Shown: one piece after another, positions 56,836 to 64,000 of the stretch
Numbering within the stretch: position 1 is the first letter of the stretch
How the letters are laid out: each line of letters opens with the position of its first letter
Source of the DNA: Longitalea luteola
GTDB taxonomy: Bacteria > Bacteroidota > Bacteroidia > Chitinophagales > Chitinophagaceae
DNA: 64,000 nt
Reading direction: 5' to 3'
Assembly (NCBI RefSeq): GCF_017356035.1
Contig: NZ_JAFIQX010000001.1
Span: 992,001 to 1,056,000 of the forward strand
Notes under the pieces: generated by a model
Told to the model about the DNA's origin: nothing
The model's database searches: none
The model's input: only the letters and a program-made list of their open reading frames with translations
Position numbers and translations under genes: made by a program

Positions 56836-57573
56836 TTACTTCATATCTCTCAAATATTTCTGCACCTGCTCATGCATGCGTTTGTTTTCTTCCTGGATGA
56901 TCTGCTGGTAATAGTTGATCTTTGCTGAATCACGCATTACCTGGGCATTGTGCAATGCCTCGGCTGCAACAGACACCGTACTCAGCGGCGTTTCTAATTG
57001 CTGCATCATATTTTTAATGACATTGGTGCTGTTCTCATAAAAGGCCTGCTTTCGCTCACTGATGATATAAGTAAGACATAATATTGCCAGCACCGAAAGG
57101 GTAAGTAATACAGAAGCTGTAATGATCCAGCCCATATCTCTGAATACAATTTTTTTATAATCAGGTATTACCACCGTTAAGAGATCGGCCGTCGTTTTCT
57201 GCGCAATAGCCGGCTGAAATTCGTAATAAAAGACCAGGTTGTTGGCATCATCGGTTAATTTTTGCCGGTAGCCGGGGGAAGCCAGCTGTGCCGAACCCGA
57301 ACCAATTGAATATTCAAACCGGATATTCTTTAATCCATTAGACGAAAATGATTGGCGAAGCAGGTCTGCAAACAGCGTGGCTGAAAGGTCATTGAGCGAC
57401 CTCGTGAGGGGAATGGTTGCCCGCGTGTTCTCGACAGAGGAAATGATATGTGCTTTAAATGCCTGTAGTTTGCTTTGCTGCAGCGATGTGAGCCAGCTAT
57501 ACTGAATGAAAATCAAGCCAACTACCAGTACACTAAAAAACGCTATCCTGAGTCGTGTAGATCTTCTCCGCAT
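56836..57573 (-). CDS. Truncated sensor histidine kinase lacking phosphoacceptor His and ATPase
   Basis: A 245-residue membrane protein. Membrane helices at 8-28 and 147-171 bracket a periplasmic sensor, then a HisKA-like dimerisation domain (180-245). Where relatives read NMTHELKTP, this has NMMQQLETP, so the phosphorylated His is Gln191. The protein stops right after the HisKA helices; no HATPase domain follows, and the space downstream is an antiparallel gene, so no frameshift can restore it. It cannot autophosphorylate and may act as a decoy or regulator of another kinase, or be decaying. Start chosen at ATG 57571-57573 (MRRRST). Confidence 0.85.
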   Translation of the reverse strand: MRRRSTRLRIAFFSVLVVGLIFIQYSWLTSLQQSKLQAFKAHIISSVENTRATIPLTRSLNDLSATLFADLLRQSFSSNGLKNIRFEYSIGSGSAQLASPGYRQKLTDDANNLVFYYEFQPAIAQKTTADLLTVVIPDYKKIVFRDMGWIITASVLLTLSVLAILCLTYIISERKQAFYENSTNVIKNMMQQLETPLSTVSVAAEALHNAQVMRDSAKINYYQQIIQEENKRMHEQVQKYLRDMK

Positions 57574-57818
57574 GGGCAAATAATTTAACCGGTAATCGAC
57601 GGCTAAATTAACAGTAAGGTATCTTACTTCATAGTAGAAAACAACCGCGTGCATTGAGTTTAACGAAGTTTTAGGGGCATCCCCGTATTTCCTCCTGCAT
57701 ACTCGCCACCGGAATTGTCTAACCCGCGGCCTAAATCGCCTACTTCCCCGGATTCCGTTTAACCGAACCATGACCGTACAACATCTTTGTGTCATCAATT
57801 AACTCAAAAACAAACAAG

Positions 57819-58217
57819 ATGACGAATAGGAAAACTACCAAAGCGATCTACTGGACAGGCGTTGTATTAACTTCATTATGGTTTGGCACCAGCGGTATCT
57901 GTGAGCTTACGAAAGATCCCCTTGTATGGGACATCACTTTGCAATTAGGGTATCCGCCACATTTCATCTATCTGCTTGGTGTTGCCAAACTGGCCGGCAT
58001 TGCTGTGCTGTTAACGCCTAACCGTTTACTTCGATTAAAAGAATGGGTTTTTGCCGGTGTATTCTTCGATATCATTTTTGCTTTCTTCTCCAAATTAAGT
58101 GTAATTGGTGTTGCCGCTACCATCGATGCAATCATTGCTTTCATTATGGTAACAGTGACCTACATCATGTTCAGAAAATTATATGCTGTATCACATGCAG
58201 TGGTTGCCGCGAATTAA
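57819..58217 (+). CDS. DoxX-like membrane protein
   Basis: A 132-residue protein with four helices in the DoxX-like family: TTKAIYWTGVVLTSLWFGTSG, YPPHFIYLLGVAKLAGIAVLL, WVFAGVFFDIIFAFFSKL and AIIAFIMVTVTYIMF. Start at ATG 57819 (MTNRKT). Members are linked to thiosulfate or membrane redox functions in a few bacteria only, so the role here is unknown. It precedes an alpha/beta hydrolase by 33 bases and is probably co-transcribed. Confidence 0.8.
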   Translation: MTNRKTTKAIYWTGVVLTSLWFGTSGICELTKDPLVWDITLQLGYPPHFIYLLGVAKLAGIAVLLTPNRLLRLKEWVFAGVFFDIIFAFFSKLSVIGVAATIDAIIAFIMVTVTYIMFRKLYAVSHAVVAAN

Positions 58218-58250
58218 TAAAACTATCAGAAACTAAAAAAATCAGCTATT

Positions 58251-59264
58251 ATGGAACGTATAATAAAGGCAGGCCGCCATCTGTTTTTGACGGCTGCTGC
58301 ATCGATCCTTGTTACAGTAATGAGTGCCGCACAGGCGACAACTGATGATAAAGCGCAGGCATCCTTCGATCACATCAAACAGGTCAAAGCCGGGGTGCTG
58401 AATATAGGATATGCAGAGGTTGGGCCGGTCAATGGAGAAACCGTCATTTTGCTGCATGGCTGGCCATACGATATTCATAGTTATACGGAGGTATCGGCTA
58501 TACTGGCGGCTAAAGGGTACAGGGTGCTGGTTCCCTACCTGCGTGGTTATGGCACTACGCGTTTTCTTGATGATCATGCGGAACGTAATGGACAACAATC
58601 AGCGCTGGCGGTGGATGTGATCGATTTCATGAATGCGCTGAAGATCGATAAAGCCATCGTGGGCGGTTTCGACTGGGGCGCGCGTACGGCCAATATCGTA
58701 GCGGCGTTGTGGCCGGAAAGGGTGAAAGCCCTGGTGTCGGTAAGCGGTTATCTCATCGGCAGCCAGCAGGCGAATAAGGCGCCTTTGTCGCCCCAGGCAG
58801 AGTTATCGTGGTGGTACCAGTTTTACTTTGCCACCAGGCGTGGGCAAAAAGGTTACGAGGCCAACCGCCGCGAATTTGCTAAACTTATCTGGGAAACGGC
58901 TTCGCCTAAATGGAATTTTACAGATGCCGCCTTTGCACAGTCGGCTGCTGCTTTCGATAATCCTGATCATGTGGCCATCGTTATTAATAATTATCGCTGG
59001 CGGCTGGGGCTTACCAAAGGAGAGGCCCGGTATGATGCGTTGGAAAAGAAACTCGCTGCAGCTCCTGCTATAACTGTACCAACAGTTACCCTGGAAGGTG
59101 ATGCCAATGGAGCGCCGCACCCTGATCCTGCAAACTATGCCACCAGGTTTACAGGCAGGTATGTGCACCATACGTTAACCGGTGGTATTGGTCATAACCT
59201 GCCGCAGGAAGCGCCAAAAGCGTTTGCCGATGCCATTATTGAAGCGGCCGGTTTTACCAGATAA
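58251..59264 (+). CDS. Exported alpha/beta hydrolase, epoxide-hydrolase/dehalogenase type
   Basis: A 337-residue protein with a signal peptide (1-29, ending in AQA). The oxyanion motif is HGWP, the nucleophile elbow GGFDWGA has Asp in place of Ser, and GIGHNLPQE supplies the catalytic His. Aspartate nucleophile plus HGWP is typical of epoxide hydrolases and haloalkane dehalogenases; which substrate is unclear. It acts in the periplasm. Confidence 0.88.
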   Translation: MERIIKAGRHLFLTAAASILVTVMSAAQATTDDKAQASFDHIKQVKAGVLNIGYAEVGPVNGETVILLHGWPYDIHSYTEVSAILAAKGYRVLVPYLRGYGTTRFLDDHAERNGQQSALAVDVIDFMNALKIDKAIVGGFDWGARTANIVAALWPERVKALVSVSGYLIGSQQANKAPLSPQAELSWWYQFYFATRRGQKGYEANRREFAKLIWETASPKWNFTDAAFAQSAAAFDNPDHVAIVINNYRWRLGLTKGEARYDALEKKLAAAPAITVPTVTLEGDANGAPHPDPANYATRFTGRYVHHTLTGGIGHNLPQEAPKAFADAIIEAAGFTR

Positions 59265-59524
59265 AGATCTGATGTAGGCATGTTGCACCAATCTGCCGGG
59301 TGGGTGCCATGTTATTTTAATATCGGGATGATGCAGCTACCCATATAAAAGGATTATAAAGCGTTAAGGCAGAATACATTGGAAACTCTTTGGGAATGGG
59401 TGATCTAAAAAGGACATTCCCTTAGGATCTGGACAACAACATTTTGTTAAAAATACCGTTTTGTCATCTTATGGTGATCTTTTTTAAAGTGTCCCATAAA
59501 GTCCTAACCCTAAGCCCAAATTCA

Positions 59525-61603
59525 ATGAAAAAAACCCTTGCCTGTATTGGTAGTTTGTTTATTTATCTCGGCTCATTTTCCCAATGTTTATTAAAAGAAT
59601 TAGATCTGGATCGGCGCATAAACGCATCTGATCTTATTATTGAAGGGAAAGTCACCGCCCAAAATTCTTTCTGGAATGATGATCATACGATGATCTATAC
59701 CAGTAACCAGATAGAGGTATTCAAAGTTTTTAAAGGAATGGTTTCCTCCGATGTGATAGATATCATAACGGAAGGTGGTATTGTAGGATTAAAGATGATC
59801 ACAACCAGTTCCCTGCTCAGCCTGTCGACTGGTGAAACAGGCATCTTTTTCTGCGAAAGCGTAAAATACGCGAAGAAACTGCCCGCCGTTTCAAATGGTG
59901 TCGCCCGCTATGAAGCCTATGGTTCAAAGCAGGGATTTATCAAGTATGATCTGCAGCTGCAGGAAGCTTCTGACCCCTTTCATAAATACAAGGATGTACC
60001 AAATGAAATATACAAGCGTATTTCTCCATCATTGAAGTTTACAGAGAAAAAAGCATTTACCATTAGTAATAACAGCAGCAATTTCAGTACGCTGGCTGCG
60101 CCGACACCGTTAGCAGTAACAAGTTTTAGTCCAACCACTATTACTGCAGGTACCGGAACTGTATTAACGATCACCGGCAGTGGTTTTGGCGCTACGCAAG
60201 GGTCCGGTGTTGTTCAGTTCCGAAATGCCAATAATGGCGGTGTCTCTTATATTTCACCACTGGCAACACAATACTTATCCTGGAGTGATACAGAGATACG
60301 GGTAGAGGTTCCTACAGCGGCAGGAACCGGTGATATCCGGGTAGTGCAGGGCGTTACCTATACCAGCGCATCTTCACTTACCGTTAATTATGCGCATTTG
60401 AACGCAATATATGAGTTGTCGGGCGTGCTTTATGCCGGCCAGACCCAGCATGTGAACCGTAATGGTGTAAATGGTTACGTGTGGCAGATGAATACAGGTT
60501 TTGATGCCCATGCGGCCGCAAGAGCATCCTTTCTGCGGGCCTTTGATACCTGGCGATATGGCACGGGGATAAACTGGACCCTGGGCGCAACCACCACCAT
60601 AAATGTACCGGACATCGATGGAGTTAACAGTATTTGCTTTGACAATGATGCGCCTTTGAGCCCCGGCGTATTAGGCGTATGTTACAGCAGCTACGGCGGA
60701 TGTTACATGGGATCAGACATTGTATGGGTTGTTGATGAGCTCGATATTATTTTCGACGAAGGCAGCAATCTTGCCGCCTTGTCGTCTTCCTGGGAATACG
60801 GTACGGCAACACCTGCGTTCAATGAATATGATTTTGAAACGGTGGCGGTACATGAGCTGGGGCACGGCCATCAATTGGGGCATGTGATCAGTGCGGGCGC
60901 TATTATGCATTATAACATATCGAATGGCACCTTCAACAGGACATTAGGCGTTAATGACCTGGCAGGCGGCAATTATGTACAGTCGAAAAGTGAAGCGGCG
61001 GGCGCCTGTGGATTCAGCGCCATGACACCTTGTGCCGGTTGTATGGTACTGCCCATGCCGGTGGCTGCCTTAAAAGCCTATCAAAAAGACCTGGGGATAC
61101 AGGTTGAATGGTCAATTGCATCGGAAAAGGAGATCCATCATTATGACATTGAAGAATCCATTGATGGAACTGCTTTTACGGCTGCCGGCAGTCTCTCACC
61201 CAAAAATAATAATGGCGTGGCCGCCAGTTACCAGTGGTTCGACGTGGAGGTAAACAGTGATGTTAATTACTACCGCATAAAAACGGTAAGCATAAGCGGT
61301 AAAGCAGCCTACAGCAATATGATACGGGTAAGGACCGCGAACAGCAAACCGATCTGCCAGGTATATCCCAACCCGCTCAAAGGTCAGCCGCTGACAATTG
61401 AGATGGGCAATATGGAAAAGGGAATTTATGTCCTGAACCTCTATAATTTATCCGGTCAGCAGGTGTTCAGCAGGAAGATCGTGCATAATGGCGGCAGCGC
61501 ATTTCAAACCATACAGCTGCCGGTTACCAGGGCGGGTATCCATCGTGTAGTATTGAAAGGCAATGGTCATGCGCTTCAACAGACATTACTGATAGAGAAA
61601 TAA
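59525..61603 (+). CDS. Secreted zinc metalloprotease with IPT domain and type IX sorting signal
   Basis: A 692-residue exported protein (signal peptide MKKTLACIGSLFIYLGSFS). N-terminal beta domain, an IPT/TIG Ig-like domain (ITAGTGTVLTITGSGFGATQ), and a zincin catalytic domain with HELGHGHQLGH (His443, Glu444, His447, His453) and a Met-turn in AIMHY, the metzincin layout of matrixin-like proteases. The last 80 residues are a type A type IX secretion domain (VYPNPLKGQPLTIEMG). Start is ATG 59525; the frame is open 27 codons further without homology. Likely a surface or released protease. Confidence 0.9.
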   Translation: MKKTLACIGSLFIYLGSFSQCLLKELDLDRRINASDLIIEGKVTAQNSFWNDDHTMIYTSNQIEVFKVFKGMVSSDVIDIITEGGIVGLKMITTSSLLSLSTGETGIFFCESVKYAKKLPAVSNGVARYEAYGSKQGFIKYDLQLQEASDPFHKYKDVPNEIYKRISPSLKFTEKKAFTISNNSSNFSTLAAPTPLAVTSFSPTTITAGTGTVLTITGSGFGATQGSGVVQFRNANNGGVSYISPLATQYLSWSDTEIRVEVPTAAGTGDIRVVQGVTYTSASSLTVNYAHLNAIYELSGVLYAGQTQHVNRNGVNGYVWQMNTGFDAHAAARASFLRAFDTWRYGTGINWTLGATTTINVPDIDGVNSICFDNDAPLSPGVLGVCYSSYGGCYMGSDIVWVVDELDIIFDEGSNLAALSSSWEYGTATPAFNEYDFETVAVHELGHGHQLGHVISAGAIMHYNISNGTFNRTLGVNDLAGGNYVQSKSEAAGACGFSAMTPCAGCMVLPMPVAALKAYQKDLGIQVEWSIASEKEIHHYDIEESIDGTAFTAAGSLSPKNNNGVAASYQWFDVEVNSDVNYYRIKTVSISGKAAYSNMIRVRTANSKPICQVYPNPLKGQPLTIEMGNMEKGIYVLNLYNLSGQQVFSRKIVHNGGSAFQTIQLPVTRAGIHRVVLKGNGHALQQTLLIEK

Positions 61604-61612
61604 ACAGACCAG

Positions 61613-61650
61613 GGCTGGGATCAGGCGGCCAGGTTTGATCTCAGCCTTTT
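61613..61650. terminator. Bidirectional terminator
   Basis: GGCTGGGATCA (61613-61623) pairs with TGATCTCAGCC (61636-61646) with one G-T pair, followed by TTTT. It lies between the ends of the metalloprotease and RlpA-like genes. Confidence 0.7.
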
Positions 61651-61665
61651 ATTTGTGATTCCCGG

Positions 61666-62031
61666 CTATTTCTTCTTCTTTTTATATTTTATCTCAATAG
61701 AAGCCACACCGGCGTCGATCATGCCCAGTTTTCGGGCCGCTTTTTTTGATACATCTATGATACGGCCCGGAGCAAACGGTCCACGGTCGTTGACAATAAC
61801 GTTTACAGAACGGCCATTGGAAAGATTGGTCACTTTTACTTTGGTGCCAAAGGGAAGGGTTTTATGCGCTGCTGTTAGTTTGTGCTGATTGAATTTTTCT
61901 CCGCTGGCCGTAGTGCGGCCATGAAATTTGTCGGCATAATAAGAAGCTTTGCCGGTTTCGGTTATTTTACGGGCGCAGGACGACAAAGAAAGAATGAATG
62001 CAGCGGCAGCTGCCAAATGACGCATTTTCAT
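61666..62031 (-). CDS. RlpA-like septal ring lytic transglycosylase family lipoprotein
   Basis: A 121-residue lipoprotein (lipobox SLSSC). The double-psi beta-barrel is complete: [51 protein letters not shown]. Asp in NDRGPF is the expected catalytic residue. It lacks the SPOR domain of longer RlpA proteins, as in many Bacteroidota. It may cut bare glycan strands of peptidoglycan. Confidence 0.92.
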   Translation of the reverse strand: MKMRHLAAAAAFILSLSSCARKITETGKASYYADKFHGRTTASGEKFNQHKLTAAHKTLPFGTKVKVTNLSNGRSVNVIVNDRGPFAPGRIIDVSKKAARKLGMIDAGVASIEIKYKKKKK

Positions 62032-62106
62032 TGTACGTGAAGGTTTTTAAAAATAAAAACAGCAAATATACGCAAAACCAACGCCGAACGATTAGCCTTA
62101 CGCGCC

Positions 62107-63030
62107 TCAGCGTTCAACGGATGTTACCTTAATATTGAATAATTTACTTTCACCATTGTCATTGTCACTGACCAGGTGAATATTCAACGCTGCATCCGTC
62201 ACAGATTCCACACACAAGCCTTCGATCTTTTGTTGTCTGAACGATTTATCAACAGTAGATAAATTGATCATCTCATCCAACATAAGCGTTGAACTGTTCA
62301 TTTTTTTCGAGACGTTATTGATCCAGCCAATATAACTGTCGCTGATGACGCCATCGTCGTAGGCATTATCGGTAGCTTCTTCTGACAGGGTAACTAATAA
62401 TCTATCCTTTGAAGCAACATAACACAGTTCGGAAACGCCGGTAAATGCCTTTGTTTTTACAGGCAGTGTAAGTGGGATAACCGATACGGTAAAATCGTTT
62501 TGTTTTGCCGGAGCCTGTAAAGCATCTGCAGGAGTGATGATCAAATAATTGACGGGTTTTGCATTATTGCCTCGGTTGCTTAATACAAGGGCGTCGCCGA
62601 TAATGGTAGCGCCTTCTATATTTATTTCTGAAATCCCTTTTGTTTCGAGTTGTTTCAGGAAGGCGTCCTGGTAAAAGAAAGGATGAAATAAATTGGCAAA
62701 CCCGGCCTGATAGCTTTGAACAGGCAGCAGCAGGGCTTTTTTTCTTTTTTCGGTAGAAGCGGAGCCGATGATAAACAGATGCGGTTTGTTGTTTATGGAA
62801 ATGATCGTTGCGCTTTCAAAATCTGCTTTATCGGCTTTCGGTATCCGTTTTTCAGGATAATTGAACAGCCGGATGGAATCTATTTGTTTATAAGTGTTAT
62901 CAAGTATAATAAGGTTATTGGCATCGTCACCCACGAGATAGAACTTTCCATCATAGTAATTAATAGAAGACCCTGATGGAAAATCTTTCAATACATGCGA
63001 TTTAATGAGGCGGATCTCCGGTTTCAACAT
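62107..63030 (-). CDS. Beta-propeller-like protein of unknown function (DUF6929-like)
   Basis: A 307-residue protein from ATG 63028-63030 (MLKPEIRLIK). Repeated strands (GSSINYYDGKFYLVGDDANN, FESATIISINNKPHLFIIGS, KIEGLCVESV) suggest a six- to seven-bladed propeller. No signal peptide is evident. The longer frame starts inside the -33 of a consensus-like promoter, so the internal ATG is preferred. Function unknown. Confidence 0.8.
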   Translation of the reverse strand: MLKPEIRLIKSHVLKDFPSGSSINYYDGKFYLVGDDANNLIILDNTYKQIDSIRLFNYPEKRIPKADKADFESATIISINNKPHLFIIGSASTEKRKKALLLPVQSYQAGFANLFHPFFYQDAFLKQLETKGISEINIEGATIIGDALVLSNRGNNAKPVNYLIITPADALQAPAKQNDFTVSVIPLTLPVKTKAFTGVSELCYVASKDRLLVTLSEEATDNAYDDGVISDSYIGWINNVSKKMNSSTLMLDEMINLSTVDKSFRQQKIEGLCVESVTDAALNIHLVSDNDNGESKLFNIKVTSVER

Positions 63031-63048
63031 GTGCAATGGTTTTATGGC

Positions 63049-63081
63049 TAAAGATACATTGCTTACCTTTAAAAAAAACAA
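63049..63081 (-). promoter_or_regulatory. Promoter of the beta-propeller-like gene
   Basis: On the minus strand TTG (63079-63081), 22-base spacer, TATCTTTA (63049-63056): consensus except for the last base. It supports the start at 63030. Confidence 0.55.
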
Positions 63082-63099
63082 CGCTAAAATTTGCCAATT

Positions 63100-64000
63100 A
63101 TGAAATTTGCCCGCCTCGCTGGCCGGATGATCATATACATCCTGTTAAGTGGTTTTTTCTGCTCCGTTGTAAAAGCCCAGGCCCCGCCCGTGCTGGCCGA
63201 AAAAGATAAGGTGGCCTACCTGTTTGTTTATTTCACGGGTAACCGCATAACCGAAGAAGCCATTCGCTATGCCATCAGCAAAGACGGCTTTCAGTATTTC
63301 GCTTTGAACAATAACCACCCGGTCATCGATTCAAAAAAGATCAGTTCTTCCGGCGGTGTTCGCGACCCCCACATTCTAAGAGCCGAAGATGGCAAGACCT
63401 TTTACATGGTGGCTACCGACATGGTTTCTGCCAAAGGCTGGGATGCCAACAGGGCTATGACGCTGATGAAGTCGACCGACCTGATCAACTGGACTTCCAG
63501 TGTCATCAATATCCAGCAGCAGTATAAGGGACACGAAGACCTGAAACGCGTGTGGGCGCCGCAAACCATTTATGATGAAGCAGCGGGGAAATACATGGTA
63601 TACTGGTCTATGAAACATGGCGACAAACACGACATTATATATTATGCCTATGCCAATAGGGAGTTTACCGCACTGGAAGGTGAACCAAAGCCGCTGTTTA
63701 TACCGGCTACACCTGCCTACAATATTGATGCGGATATAGTTAAAAAAGACAGTCTGTATTATTTGTTCCGTAAAACCGGCGGCGCCGACGGGGCAGGGAT
63801 CAAAGTAGCCACTACTGCCTTGCTCACATCCGGAAAATGGACAGAGAACGAACAATATGTGCAGCCCACCAAACTGGATGTAGAAGGCTCTTCCGTATTT
63901 AAACTCAACAATTGGAGCACCTACATCATGATGTACGATCTGTTCAAAGCCCATGGCTTCCAGTTCACCAGGAGCCAGGACCTGCGGCATTTTGAGATCA
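63100..64000 (+). CDS. Glycoside hydrolase family 43-like protein, 3' end outside the window
   Basis: An open frame from ATG 63100 that runs past the window end (300 codons visible). Signal peptide MKFARLAGRMIIYILLSGFF ending in VKAQA. The five-bladed propeller pattern is clear: GGVRDPHILRAEDGKTFYMV with catalytic Asp in RDPHI, KRVWAPQTIYDEAAGKYMVY, and IDADIVKKDSLYYLFRK, VEGSSVFKL with the probable general acid Glu. GH43 enzymes cut arabinan, xylan and related side chains. It is divergent to the propeller gene with 69 bases between starts. Confidence 0.85.
   Translation, partial: MKFARLAGRMIIYILLSGFFCSVVKAQAPPVLAEKDKVAYLFVYFTGNRITEEAIRYAISKDGFQYFALNNNHPVIDSKKISSSGGVRDPHILRAEDGKTFYMVATDMVSAKGWDANRAMTLMKSTDLINWTSSVINIQQQYKGHEDLKRVWAPQTIYDEAAGKYMVYWSMKHGDKHDIIYYAYANREFTALEGEPKPLFIPATPAYNIDADIVKKDSLYYLFRKTGGADGAGIKVATTALLTSGKWTENEQYVQPTKLDVEGSSVFKLNNWSTYIMMYDLFKAHGFQFTRSQDLRHFEI

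Overview
The window reads as a chromosomal segment of a Bacteroidota bacterium, most likely family Chitinophagaceae (Niastella/Chitinophaga-like; inferred). Several signs agree: proteins with type IX secretion C-terminal domains, Bacteroidota promoters of the form TTG-N(about 20)-TAnnTTTG in front of many genes, SusD-free carbohydrate enzymes (GH65, GH43, polysaccharide lyases), an UpxY/NusG-like antiterminator heading an exopolysaccharide operon, and weak A-rich ribosome binding regions. I see no tRNA, rRNA, CRISPR array or intact insertion sequence.

Layout. 0.1-3 kb: SDR oxidoreductase, AraC regulator and aldo/keto reductase. 3.2-9.8 kb: a signalling block. A membrane protein and a small protein that share an odd Asn/Gly-rich motif run into a convergent operon of a vWA protein, a membrane-anchored PP2C phosphatase and a membrane-spanning protein kinase with Ig-like and lectin-like parts. 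This is a membrane version of the vWA/PP2C/kinase triad architecture. 9.9-12 kb: a secreted beta-helix/malectin protein. 12.5-16.9 kb: a PAAR-like/RHS polymorphic toxin ending in a colicin E3-type rRNase domain, with its probable immunity gene. 17-27.7 kb: thioredoxin, a lipoprotein, a GntR regulator with an Fsr-like MFS exporter, VOC protein, AraC regulator, katG, a GH65 enzyme and small proteins.

27.9-52.4 kb: one long exopolysaccharide operon, all on the + strand. It starts with a predicted consensus promoter and a leader of about 840 nt holding four copies of a GATTWTGATNGGCGRAGCC element, the last overlapping the start of the UpxY-like gene. Then come Wza- and Wzc-like export proteins, a CapI-like epimerase, a Wzx-like flippase, four GT4 glycosyltransferases, a Wzy-like polymerase, a deacetylase, a DUF354-like protein, an AlgD-like GDP-mannose dehydrogenase, a methyltransferase, the initiating sugar transferase, a divergent epimerase, a DegT-type aminotransferase and two tandem FemAB/CelD-type acyltransferase-like proteins. 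Two related polysaccharide lyases on the opposite strand follow at 52.4-54.6 kb. Together they suggest a uronate-containing, possibly N-acylated, polymer with its own trimming enzymes.

54.6-64 kb: about 1.4 kb without a convincing gene, then small membrane proteins, a truncated histidine kinase lacking its phosphoacceptor His and ATPase domain, a DoxX-like protein, an epoxide-hydrolase-like enzyme, a secreted zinc metalloprotease with a type IX signal, an RlpA-like lipoprotein, a beta-propeller-like protein, and a GH43 gene cut by the window end.
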